Below, piece by piece: positions 22,402-32,162 of a stretch of 64,000 nt of DNA. The notes under the pieces were generated by a model. The model searched no databases and had not been told where the DNA came from. It saw only the letters and a program-made list of their open reading frames with translations. Made by a program: the position numbers and the translations under genes. The first letter of the stretch is position 1; each line of letters opens with the position of its first letter. Origin of the DNA: Gambelia wislizenii (lineage: Eukaryota; Chordata; Lepidosauria; Squamata; Crotaphytidae); contig JAUMIR010000002.1 in assembly GCA_030847615.1 (NCBI GenBank), positions 285,676,028-285,740,027 of the forward strand, given 5' to 3'.

Positions 22402-24340
22402 ATGAAGTGGGTTGAACAACGACTAGAGCGCAACTGGCGGAAAACTCTTCTTTTATCCGACAGGACTCGACATAGGAACTTTCTTCGGTCCTATCGAGAG
22501 GCAATATGTGCAGTGCAGAGATCCTTCTCCTCTGCATGTATTGTGTCTGCAGAGTCCCGTCCAGCAGAGCTGTTTAGGGTGGTAAGGGAGATGACGCAGG
22601 TTATACCTGCGTGGAACCCGTTGCTTAACCCAACAATGGCCTGCTGTGATGAATTTAACAACTACTTTGCAGATAAAATCTCTCGGATAAGAGCCAACTT
22701 AGATGCCAGTATTTTGACAGAAACAATTGATGAGGTGTCCAGCAACTCCGTTGATGTAAGTTTACTGGATCAATTTCCGTGAGTACCGAGGATGTGGACA
22801 AGCTACTTGGTAGGGTGAGGAAGACAACCTGCCCTCTTGATCCTTGCCCTTCATGGCTGGCCATCCAGGGTGTGTGTGCCTTGATGGTGTTTCTTAAGGA
22901 CATCATCAATGCATCCCTCAGGGAAGGGTGTGTTCCATCTTGTTTAAAGGAAGCAGCGGTTAGGCCGCTCCTGAAAAAATCTTCCCTGGACCCCTGGACA
23001 TGAACAACTATAAGCCGGTTTCTATGTTACCATTCTTGAGCAAAGTGATCGAGAGGGCAGTTGCTCTTCAACTCCAAGTGGTCTTGGATGAAACTGATTA
23101 TCTAGATCCATTTCAAACTGGCTTCAGGACGGAATTTAGAGTTGAGACCGCCATGGTTGCCTTGACCAATGATCTGCATCTAAGCATCGACAGGGGTAAT
23201 GTGTCCCTGTTGGTGCTTCTGGACCTCTCAGCGGCTTTCGATACGATAGATCATGGCATTCTCCTGGATCGCCTGAGTGGGTTAGGAATCAGAGGCACTG
23301 CGCTCCAGTGGTTCTGGTCCTTCCTCTCGGGCAGGTCCCAGAGGGTGCGGCTCGGGGACAGCTGCTCCAGCAGAAAGGAGCTTACTTGTGGTGTTCCGCA
23401 GGGCGCCATTCTGTCCCCGATGCTGTTTAACATCTATATGAAGCTGCTGGGTGAGATTATTCGGAGTTATGGGGCTGGGTGTTATCAGTACGCTGATGAC
23501 ACCCAGATCTATTTCCCCTTGTCCCGATCATCGGCCTTGAATTCCAATGGCATCTCTCCTCTTAATGACTATATTAAAGCAGTAATGGGCTGGATGAGGA
23601 AAAACAGATTGAGATTAAATCCGGACAAAATGGAGGTGCTCACAGTAGCGGCCCCGAAACCAGGAGTTGGGTTGCAACCTCCAGTCCTGAACGAGGTCAC
23701 GCTCTCCGTTAAGGAATGTGTTTGCAGTTTGGGAGTGCTCCTTGATTCATCGCTTCAGATGACAAGTCAAGTGAATGCAACGGTCAGGAGCGCTTGTTAT
23801 CAGCTTCGGCTGATACGCCAGATGCGCCCTTTCTTGGAAGTAAGGGACCTTGAGACTGTGGTGCATGGGCTGGTAACCTCTCGTCTAGATTTCTGCTATG
23901 CACTCTACATGGGGCTACCCTTGTGCTTGGTCTGGAAACTTCAGTTGGTACCAAAATATGGCAGCCAGAGTGGTCTCGGGAACATCTCGGAGAGTTCATA
24001 TAACTCCAGTATTGAAATCTCTCCATTGGCTGCCTATCAGTTTCCGGGCCCAGTATAAGGTGTTGGTTATTACCTTTAAAGCCCTAAATAGCTTGGGTCC
24101 AACTTATCTCTGGAACCGCGTCCTCCCATACAATCCTCCCCGCGCACTCCGGTCCTCTGGGAGGAATTTGCTTTAGCCACAAAAATCTAGGCTGTCTACA
24201 ACCTCCCAGAGGGCCTTTTCGGTAATCACCCTCAATTTATGGAATGGCCTGCTGAACGAGATCCGTCAGCTGAGGAGCTTGAGTAGCTTTAAAAAAGCAC
24301 TAAAGACGGATCTCTTTTGGCAGGCCTTTCCTGATTAGAT
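22402..24340 (+). pseudogene. L2 ORF, reverse transcriptase part in shifted frames
   Basis: Segments 22402-22782, 22779-23003, 23000-24058 and 23898-24176 follow one another along one polymerase. Motifs in order: FNNYFADKI, NNYKPVSMLPFLSKVIERAV, LLVLLDLSAAFDTIDH (palm A), GVPQGAILSPMLFNIYM, YQYADDTQIYF (catalytic), SLGVLLDSSL (thumb), LHWLPISFRAQYK and ALRSSGRNLL. Near 24200-24335 the conserved AFSVITLNLWNGLLNEIRQL end can still be read. At least three frameshifts mean it cannot make the protein. Confidence 0.88.
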
Positions 24341-24723
24341 CTCAGCCTCAGAAGCTGCGTCTCCTGGCTTTTTAAAATCATGTATATATTTGTTTTTAAT
24401 GTGTTTTTAGTTAGATGGGTTTTAATTTTATAGTGTTTAATGTCTTTTTGTGGGGGTGGGTGGTGTTTTTAGTCATTATTATAATGTTTTAATTGTTGGA
24501 AGCCGCCCCAATTGTTTTTAGCAGAGGGGCGGGGTATAAATAAATTTTATTATTGTTATTATTATTAAGAATTCACACATGGCTTACCTAGTCTGTGCAG
24601 CACTTTTATTAGGAAAAGTCTGAATTGGTGGGGTTCTCCTTTCTCTGTAGCCCTTAAGGGCCCAGAAACTCTCTTCGTCTGGACCGTATGATGCAAATAT
24701 TACTACAAGTATACGTCAGTTAA

Positions 24724-24808
24724 TGAAGTAAATGTGTTCCAAGACATGACTACTTTAACAGAAACTTTGGTATCAGAGGCAGAAACAACATGGAAACAAT
24801 AGGTTCCC
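24724..24808. repeat. Right arm of the inverted repeat flanking the L2
   Basis: Reverse complement of 20665-20750 (ATGAAGTAAATGTGTTCCAA ... AACAGAAACTTTGGTATCAG). It lies about 155 bp after the L2 tail. Confidence 0.9.
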
Positions 24809-25814
24809 ACACCACAAAAAAGAGCAGCTCAATATGTTTCAGCAGACTTTTTATTCAGAACTAAAGGTAAGCACATATGAAATGAAACAACCAGGTCAGG
24901 TAAGCCATGCATGAATTAACAAAAACATTTGGAATACACCTGGCAACAGTTGGATCAGCTTTCCCCACTCAAGTTTTATTGTGTTGTTTACTACAGACAT
25001 GCTCCTGCAATTTGACACCTAAATTTTGTGTTTCTCCAGCCCTCCTTCACCATCCCAATGTTGATGCTGCTTAAAAGATTCTAGCTAGAGAGAGGACAAG
25101 GATGAAAAGGGAGGCTGGGCTGACATAAAGACTTTGTAAAAAGAAGCTTCTTTCTCAGAGGCTTTGTTAACTGAGGTATGCCTGTACTGTAATCATTTAC
25201 ATTGTGATGTCTTCACTAAGACAGTGGTTCTCAAGGAGTACAGGAAAAAAAACATGGCATCGAGCTCAACTTTCTAAAAACTTCAGCTTCCTTCCTTTTA
25301 AAAAATGCTTCTTGATGGTATTTAACAATGTCACGTCCTCAAAATGGGTCCCAATGCAGTAGACAGGTCTGTAGTGTTTACCGGTAGTTTACAGGAACAT
25401 AAAGCAGCACTCATTTCCTGCTACTGTTTAAACCAGTGGTTTCCAAACTTGAACCACAGAAGTTACTGGACTTCAACTCCCAGAATCCTTGACCATTTGA
25501 CCATGCTGGCTGGAAGCTTCAAGTCCAATCATATCTGGGGACCCTCGTTCGGGAACCACCACCAGTGGAAGTGGATCTAAACACAGCAGAGGGGGTGCTG
25601 GCTGCTCCCCTTCCAGTGGCCCCAGCAGTGGCAGATATTCACTGGAGGCGGCTCTCAGATAGAGCTAGATCCAGGAGGGAGCCTGAGCCAGTGCTTCCTC
25701 CCCCTCTGATAGCCTCAGCAATTTTTAATTGCAGCCCTTTAAAATGTTTGGAGCAGCATCCTGAACTCTTTTATTCCTATTCTGTGCTCCAGAGCAACTA
25801 CAATAGTTACTAAT
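24809..25814. other. No gene seen
   Basis: Unassigned. Around 25430-25560 there is a MITE-like hairpin: AGTGGTTTCCAAACTTGAAC at one end and GTTCGGGAACCACC at the other, with ACTTCAACTCCCAGAATCC inside. Confidence 0.45.
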
Positions 25815-25890
25815 GCATGGCAGGGGGTTGGACTGGATGGCCCTTGTGGTCTCTTCTAACTCTACAATTCTATGATTCTATGATTCTATG
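25815..25890 (+). mobile_element. CR1 LINE 3' terminal fragment
   Basis: Reads CATGGCAGGGGGTTGGACTG, then GGCCCTTGTGGTCTCTTC, and ends in ATTCTATGATTCTATGATTC repeats. It abuts the next CR1 copy tail to tail. Confidence 0.85.
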
Positions 25891-26345
25891 AAATCATAGA
25901 ATCATAAGAGTTGGAAGAAACCACAAGGGCCATCCAGTCCAACCCTCTGCCTTGTTGCCATGCATGAATACACAATCAAATTCCCGACAGATGGCCATTC
26001 AGCCTCTGTTTAAAAACCTCCAAGGAAGGAGACTCCACCACACTCCCAGGCAGTGCATTCCACTATTGAACTGCTCTTACTGTCAGGAAGTTCTTCCTAA
26101 TGTTTAGGTGGACTCTCTTTTCCTGTAATTTGAGTCCACTGCTCCGTGTCCTAGTCTCTGGAGCAACAGAAAATAAGCTTGCTCCATCCTCAGTATGGCA
26201 TCCCTTCAAATATTTAAACATGGCTGTCATGTCACCTCTCAGCCTTCTCTTCTCAAACATGCCCAGCTCCCTAAGCTGCTCCTCAGAGGACATGACTTCC
26301 AGACCTCCCACCGAAGAAGACCTCTCAAATGACAAGGAACGTCCC
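25891..26345 (-). mobile_element. CR1 LINE 3' end, about 450 bp
   Basis: Reverse-complement CR1 3' end, from AAATCATAGAATCATAAGAG through GGCCATCCAGTCCAACC, CTCCAAGGAAGGAGACTCC and CCTAATGTTTAGGTGGACTC to CTAAGCTGCTCCTCAGAGGA. On the minus strand it encodes part of the CR1 pol C-terminus. Confidence 0.9.
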
Positions 26346-26744
26346 GTTAATCCCCTTTCCCCAATAATGAAGGCATAGCTAAGCGCCGTTATGGCTGTAA
26401 CTTAACCAAGGATAGCCTCATCTTTATTGGTTGTGTAATTGGCATTAAGTTCATTTCACCGTTATAATTTTTTTGGGGGGGAGGGGAGAGTGACAGCAGA
26501 GTGGCGACACAAACTGCTAGAGGAGAAATATTGCGGCGTTCAAGGGCTCTGTTGTGGGCCTTGAGGCGATGGCCCAGTGGATGAGGGAGAATGTTTTGTG
26601 CCAAAATGCAAAATGCTTTCAGCATTCAGGTGTGTCTTCCCTCCAGAGAGTTAACTAAAAAAATAAGAACCTGCTCTGGATCCTTTTAAGAAACACGGAA
26701 GTAAAGAATTGCTTTTTTTTTAAGTGTCCCTATAAATGCAACTA

Positions 26745-26967
26745 CAGTTGACCTTTCAAATTCACTGGGGTTTGGTTCCAGGACCCACCCACCCCACGTG
26801 GATACCAAAATCCGGGAATAATCAAGTGTCATTATATGCAATGGCATAGCAAAATGATGTCCCTTATATAAGATGGCAAAATCAAGGTTTGCTTTTTGGA
26901 TTATTATTTTTTTAAGAATACTTTCAAACTATGAATATTTAAATGCTTGGATGCGGAGGGACAACTG
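26745..26967 (-). mobile_element. Tigger/pogo-like MITE with TA duplication
   Basis: Starts CAGTTGACCTTTCAAATTC and ends GCGGAGGGACAACTG, with TA on each side (26743-26744, 26968-26969). The interior TTATATAAGATGGCAAAATC is the reverse complement of the block shared by the copies at 27940, 39880, 45313 and 50659. Confidence 0.85.
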
Positions 26968-27283
26968 TAACTACCCCTGTGCCAGGGAACTAACTATACA
27001 TGTATCCTCATTATTCCTCAAAAGTAACATTCCAAGGTCTCTTCCTATTCTAAAGGCTTGGAGATTCTGCACACTTGGGGTGCATCTACACTGTAGAAAT
27101 AATGCAGTTTGACACCACTTTTAACTGCCATGGCTCCATCCTACAGTATCCTTGGGTTTGTAGTTTTGTGAGGCACCAGCACTCTTTGGCAGAGAAGGCT
27201 AAAAACCTTGTAAAAACTACCAATCCCAGGATTCCATAGGATGGAGCTACAGCACTTAAAGTGGTGTAGAACTGCATTAGCCT

Positions 27284-27675
27284 TTCTCAACCTTGGTGGA
27301 ATCCTTGAAACAATTTCCAGGTTTCAGGGAACCCCTGCCTAAAAAATATGAATGTATAGATACAGCTTAAAAAATGGTTTTCCCCAATCACAATATTTTG
27401 AGGAACCCCTAGCAACCTCTTGTGGGACCCTAGGGTTCCAGGCAGGGCCGGTTTAAGGGCCCTGCTGCAGCTGCAGGGGCCCCCATCATTGTGGGGGGCT
27501 GTAGTAACCCTCCTCCTGCAAAAATATTACTAGTAATAATCTGAATATCCTGTACTGTGAATAGGTTAGGTTGGGTTCTGAAATAAACATATGCCCCCCC
27601 CCAATAAAGCATTGCAGCCCCCCCCCAAATTCCTTAAACCAGTCCTAGTTCTAGGGACCCCTGGTTGAGAAACTC
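27284..27675. mobile_element. Middle MITE of the nest
   Basis: Ends CTTTCTCAACCTTGGTGGAA and GGACCCCTGGTTGAGAAACT, an inverted pair. It lies inside the outer MITE and is itself split by the element at 27443-27648. Confidence 0.65.
27443..27648. mobile_element. Innermost MITE, CAGGGCCGGTTTAAG family
   Basis: Starts CAGGGCCGGTTTAAGGG and ends CCTTAAACCAGTCCTAG. The interior has the ATTACTAGTAATAATCTGAA and GGTTAGGTTGGGTTCTG blocks that recur at 29053-29658, 44588-45050 and 45183-45629. The flanks TTCCAGG and TTCTAGG match at 6 of 7 positions and could be a target-site duplication. Confidence 0.8.
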
Positions 27676-27939
27676 TGGTGTAGATGTACCCTTGGAAGGG
27701 AACTTTAAAAGACATGTTGTGTTACAGTGTTATTTCTGTACCTTGACTTTATAGAAGCTTCATTTAAACTAGAGAAAGGTTTACACAACTTAAAGAGTTA
27801 CAAGACAAGGAACTAAGGGTTATAGAGATACAAGATAAATGTATGTAGTCTTACTGTCTGACTAAAGTTCCTTATAGAAAAATGTTATTAAGGTTTATTT
27901 TTTAAAAAAATGGAAAAAAAATATTCTTAATAAAAAATA

Positions 27940-28515
27940 CAGTTGTCCCTCCATATCCACAGATTTTGTGTCCACAGATTTAAGTATTCACGGCTTGAAA
28001 ATATTCTTTAAAAAATAATAATCCTGAAAGCAAACCTTGATTTTGCCATCTTATATAAGGGACACCAATTTTGCTATGCCATTGCATATCATGGGACTTG
28101 AGTATTCATGGATTTTGCTATCCAGGGGGGTCCTGGAACCAAACCCCTGTGGATACCAAGGGCCCACTGTATTATTATTATTATTATTATTATTGATTTA
28201 AATCTTAAGTCTTGGGAGTCCATGGCAAAAAAAGATATTTAAAGGGGGGGTCCCTGGTAAAGAAAAGGTTAAGACCCACTGGTCTAGCTGCCCTTCCAAG
28301 TCCTAGTCTTCTTCTGATTTCTTGACTACAGTGTCCATTCTGATTAATGACTGAGGCAAGCAAGGTATGGAAAATCTTGAACTATTTCAAAGTCTTTGTC
28401 ATCTACTTTAAAGTTATGTAAATAATCTGTCGTTGTTATTTTTGTTTTCTTATTGTACAGCTATAAACCTGCCTTTGAACCAAACCCCAGCGAATATGAA
28501 GGGAAAACTTGTGTA
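27940..28515 (+). mobile_element. Tigger/pogo-like MITE carrying a foreign 341-bp insert
   Basis: Starts TA|CAGTTGTCCCTCCATATCC and runs normally to GGGGGGTCCTGG at 28136. The expected continuation (AACCAAACCCCAGCGAATATG) appears only at 28478. Between them lies a segment nearly identical to 30454-30790. See the separate duplication entry. The extreme 3' end has decayed. Confidence 0.8.
28137..28477. repeat. Duplicated segment, source-like copy at 30454-30790
   Basis: Contains, in the same order as 30454-30790, the end of a Tigger MITE, the right end of another MITE (AAAGAAAAGGTTAAGACCCA) and a BovB piece (CTGATTTCTTGACTACAGTG to AACCTGCCTTTG). The two copies are almost alignable base for base. 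The main difference is CGTTCCTTCAT, present only in the downstream copy. Confidence 0.88.
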
Positions 28516-28599
28516 TTTTAAAAAATGAAATTTAAAAAAACCACAAAACCACAAGGCTATCTATCAGAATAAAGAAGGAAAAAAACCAACGTCCCAGCC

Positions 28600-28830
28600 T
28601 CTGGCGCGCCCTCTAGCGGTTCCCTCAGGAGGAATAAAACACATTACACTGGGAAGGAAGGAGGGAGGGAGCCGCGGGAGTCCTCGGTTGCTGGGGGCGA
28701 CCTAAACAAACGGTCGCCAGGCGAGCTCGAGCGCTCGGGGACGGGCCGGGAGTCGGGGGCCGCTTCGTTGGTGCTCCTGGCCCGCGCGGGATGGGATGGG
28801 GGAGCCGCGCACAGGTGCGTCCAGGGAAGA
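28600..28830. promoter_or_regulatory. CpG island, possible promoter of the THEG-repeat gene
   Basis: A compact GC- and CpG-rich block (GGCGCGCCCTCTAGCGG, GAGCTCGAGCGCTCGGGGAC, GGCCCGCGCGGGATGG) stands in AT-rich surroundings. It is not part of a recognisable repeat. It lies between ARL9 and the THEG exons and contains an ATG followed by a good donor site, so a promoter with exon 1 is a reasonable reading. No TATA box was seen. Confidence 0.5.
28796..28814 (+). CDS. THEGL: Candidate first coding exon of THEGL
   Basis: ATGGGGGAGCCGCGCACAG is followed by the donor GTGCGT. It encodes MGEPRT and ends in phase 1. The next candidate exon (41897-41927) needs exactly that phase, and the exon after it (50008-50188) fits in turn, giving 77 codons without a stop. 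This is phase agreement only. There is no domain in this part, and an alternative ATG at 28791 in another frame also exists. I do not remember the THEGL N-terminus well enough to confirm it. Confidence 0.35.
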
Positions 28831-29052
28831 GGGCTCTCTGAGCACGAGCAGAGTGCATTTGCCCTCAAAGGGCAGCTAGAAGCACCAGAGAGGACTGGTG
28901 ATAAAGGACTCCTGAGAGACAACCCCCCCCCTCTTATCCAGCCTCAGTTCAGAGTCCTCCCATGAGGGAGAGTCCATTGCCCTCTAAGGTGCTCCATCTC
29001 TTCCTAAGGTTTAAGAGGAGTATCTCTTTGCTTGGGCCTGCTCTTGTGGATG
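28831..29052. other. Sequence after the CpG island; no assignable element
   Basis: Short stretch between the CpG island and the MITE array, with no repeat or exon recognised. Confidence 0.5.
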
Positions 29053-29658
29053 CAGGACCGGTTTAAGGAATGTTGGGGTCCCTGCAATGCTTTATTTTGG
29101 GGGTCACATATGTTTCTCTCAGGTCAATGTAACCTAACTCAGCCAAGCTATTCACAGGACAGGATATTCAGATTATTACTAATAATGTTTTTGCAGGAGG
29201 CGGGTGACTACCATGGGGCCCCCCACAATGATGCCCCCCCCCCAGGACCGGTTTAAGGAATTTTGGGAGCCCTTGCAATGCTTTATTTTGGGGGCCCTAT
29301 ATGTTTATCTCAGGTGAATGTAACCTAACTCAGCCTAAGCTATTCACAGGACAGAATATTCAGATTGTTACTAATAATGTTTTTGCAGGAGGAGGGTTAC
29401 TACGGGGCCCCACAATGATGCCCCTCTCAGGACCTGTTTAAGGAATTTTGGGCCCCCCTGCAAAGCTTTATTTGGGGGGGGCATATGTTTATTTCAGGTC
29501 AATGTAACCTAACTCAACCTCAGCTATTCACAGTACAGGATATTCAGATTATTACTAATAATGTTTTTGCAGGAGGAGGGTTATTACTACTATGCCCCCC
29601 CTGCAATAATGGCCCCCCCTGCAGATGCTGACGTCACCAGTGCCTTAAACCAGCCCTG
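29053..29658. repeat. Three tandem units of the CAGGRCCGGTTTAAG MITE
   Basis: Units begin at 29053, 29243 and 29428, each with CAGGACCGGTTTAAGGA or a close variant. Each continues through GCAATGCTTTATTTTGGGGG, TATTCACAGGACAG and AATGTTTTTGCAGGAGG. Only the last unit carries the opposite terminus (CCTTAAACCAGCCCTG, ending at 29658). This shows amplification inside one element and not three separate insertions. Confidence 0.88.
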
Positions 29659-29970
29659 TGTGGATGATAGTGTTTGTGATGGGCTCAGAGTCTGGCCAAA
29701 GCCACACTACACAAATAATCCAGCTTGAAACTGGAGGATGTCCCTTCCTATTAGCCGTTACTTGTTTCACTTTAATTGATTAAACCTGTATTTACGTATG
29801 AATGAACAGAATCATTCTGAAGATGAAAGCATCCCTCCTGTGTGAGATGGGATGAATATAGTTTTCCTAGTAATTAAAAGCTCTTTATTTTTTTAAAAAA
29901 ACTTGTCTGATCAAAGGTCTTTTTACAAGAACAAAACTGAGTTTACTTGGATAAACCAGCCCTGATATTT
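29659..29970. other. No gene seen
   Basis: Unassigned AT-rich stretch between two MITE blocks. Confidence 0.5.
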
Positions 29971-30587
29971 CAGTGGTTCTTAACCTGTGGTCTGTGGACC
30001 TCCTGGGGGTCACAGTGTCCTCACAGGGGGTCTGCAAAGGCTTGAAGTCTACTCAGCCTACCTCCTCCCTTCAGTGGAGTGGCCATGTGACAAGAGCCAA
30101 GGCAAAGGCTGGCTGGCTTGGCCTGCGAATTGCCATTCAATCAGCTCCAACCACAAACTTGCAGGAAGAAGCAGGAGAAAAGTCTTCCCTCCCCCTCCAG
30201 TGCCTCTGAAAGAAGGTTTAATGCATGGTGTATCATCATCATCATCTTTATTATTATTACTACTACTACAGTTGGCCTTCTGTATCCAATGGATTCTACC
30301 ATCCACAGCTTGAAAATAATCTCTCCTTCCTCACAAAAATTCAACAAGCAAATCTTGATTTTGCCATTTATATAAGGGGCACCATTTTACTACACCATTG
30401 CATATAGTGGGACTTGAGCATCCACGGATTTTGGTATCTATGTGGGGTCCTGGAACCAAACTCCAGTGGATACCAAGGGTCCACTGTATAATTATTATTA
30501 GTGGTTTAAATCTTAAGTCTTGGGGGTCAGTGGCAAAAAAAGATATTTAAAGGGGGTCCCTGGTAAAGAAAAGGTTAAGACCCACTG
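29971..30587. mobile_element. MITE (CAGTGGTTCTTAACC family) with a nested Tigger MITE
   Basis: Starts CAGTGGTTCTTAACCTGTGG and ends AAAGGTTAAGACCCACTG, an inverted pair. A complete Tigger-like MITE occupies 30269-30486. Confidence 0.8.
30269..30486 (+). mobile_element. Tigger/pogo-like MITE with TA duplication
   Basis: CAGTTGGCCTTCTGTATCC ... GGATACCAAGGGTCCACTG, flanked by TA on both sides (30267-30268, 30487-30488). The interior CTTGATTTTGCCATTTATAT is shared with the other copies. Confidence 0.85.
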
Positions 30588-30594
30588 GTCTCGT

Positions 30595-31632
30595 TCCTTC
30601 ATAGCTGCCCTTCCAAGTCCTAGTTGTCTTCTGATTTCTTGACTACAGTGTCCATTCTGATTAATGACTGAGGCAAGGTATGGAAAATCTTGAACTATTT
30701 CAAGGTCTTTGTCATCTATCTTAAAGTCATGTAAATAATCTGTAGTTGTTATTTTTGTTTTCTTAATGTTCAGCTGTAAACCTGCCTTTGCGTTTTCTTC
30801 CTTTACTTTTATCAGTAATTGTTCCAAGTGTTTGCCATTTTCTGCATGGTGTCATCTGTGTATCTTAGTAATATGGTGTCATCTGTGTATCTTAAAAGTA
30901 TTGATGTTCTTTCAAACCTTCCTTCTAGTCTACTCCTGCTTTACATATAACATATTTAGCATACAAGTTAACCAGATAGGATGATAAAATGCAGTCATGC
31001 CTGACCCCTTTACCACTTGGAGACCTTTCTGCTTCTGCATATTTTGTCATAACAGTTACTAACAGTAGCAGTTCTCCTGAGTACAGGTTATACACCAGGA
31101 CAATAAAATGTTGTGGCATACCCATTTCTTTAAGAGTGATCCATAGTTTTTCATGATCTATAGTCAGAGGCTTCAATATAATCTATAAAGCGCAGGCTGA
31201 TTTTATTCTGAAATCCTTTGATGTGCTCCATTATCCAGTTTATGTTTGAAATATGATCTATAGTGCTTCTTCCTTTCCTGAACCCAGCTTGGACATCTGG
31301 CATTTCTCACACCATATATGGTAAAAATCTTTGTTGTAGAATTTTGAGCATCACTTTGCTTGCATGGGAAATTAATACAATGATCCTGTGATTCCTGCAA
31401 TCCCTGGTGTCTCCTTTCTTGGGGACTGGAATTTATATTGAGTGTTTCCAATCTATGGGCCATTTTTTTGTTTTCCATATTTGTTGACAGATTTTAGTTA
31501 GAATTAGAGTAGACTCTGTCTCTGTTGATTGAAGCAGCAGCTCTACCAGTATGCCTTCTGTTCCTTGTGGTTTATTTCTTCAAAGTGCTCTGAGTGCAGC
31601 ATCTACTTCACTTTCTAAAATTGGAGGTTTGT
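30595..31632 (-). mobile_element. RTE-BovB LINE, 3' portion (before the L1 insertion)
   Basis: On the minus strand, 30513-30827 encodes IKVKEENAKAGLQLNIKKTK, FPYLASVINQNGHCSQEIRR and LGLGRAAM, the BovB RT thumb region. Segments 30925-31176 (LTIDHEKLWITLKEMG, LVYNLYSGE) and 31203-31478 encode more upstream RT blocks. The copy is full of frameshifts. The catalytic motif region carries a 27-bp in-frame tandem repeat. The same BovB continues on the far side of the L1, from 38717. Confidence 0.88.
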
Positions 31633-31651
31633 CTTCATATGGTTCTTTCTT
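31633..31651. repeat. Target-site duplication of the L1, left copy
   Basis: CTTCATATGGTTCTTTCTT, identical over 19 bp to 38698-38716. It directly precedes the L1 poly(A) tail, seen here as poly-T. Confidence 0.95.
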
Positions 31652-32162
31652 TTTTTTTTTTTAATTATTTTTTATTGAACATTTAATTAACATATATGTT
31701 AACAAACACATTAACGTACACAATAACATACACAAACAATAAACACACACACACACTCACATAACAAAAAACCCAATAACAATAACAGTAACAAAACTAA
31801 ACCAATATAACCCAAACATCACATAAATTTAAAAAGGACTTCCCACATATTCTCTTCGTGCCCTTGATAATCTTCATATCATTCTCTCTCCTACAAAACA
31901 AAGTTGACTTATTTTCCCCATCCTAACATATCTTATATTTACAAGTATTTCTTGCATTTTCTTTTCGCATTATATCCATTAGGTGAAGTTATCCAGTTAT
32001 TCCATTATAATATCATTATGCAGTTATTAGTTATCTACAATTAATTATGGATACACAATATCTCCACAACATCAGATAAGGGGGACTACCAGAAATATAC
32101 AATTCTAGAAAAATAAATTGAGGAGATTTATGTTTACAAAGTTACATAGATTCCCTCAATTC

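Larger units (their letters stand above)
21130..24567 (+). mobile_element. L2 LINE, nearly complete but frameshifted
   Basis: About 3.4 kb with a 5' UTR (GTGAGAGGGGGCGTGGCC), an endonuclease, a reverse transcriptase and an L2-type 3' end (AAGCCGCCCCAATTG, then GGGGCGGGGTATAAATAAAT), finishing in a (TTATT)n tail at about 24545-24567. The 5' boundary is approximate. The order and motifs match the L2 clade well. No target-site duplication was found. Confidence 0.85.
27078..27692. mobile_element. Outer MITE of a three-level nest
   Basis: Left end GGGTGCATCTACACTGTAG, with the sub-terminal hairpin AACTGCCATGGCTCCATCC / GGATTCCATAGGATGGAGC. The right end GGTGTAGATGTACCC is at about 27678-27692. 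The normal right half is split by a second MITE (27284-27675). Confidence 0.75.

Noticed and set aside
28625..28922. Minus-strand open frames of 77-92 codons in the CpG island
   Set aside because: Pro/Ala/Arg-rich composition effect of the island; no homology signal.
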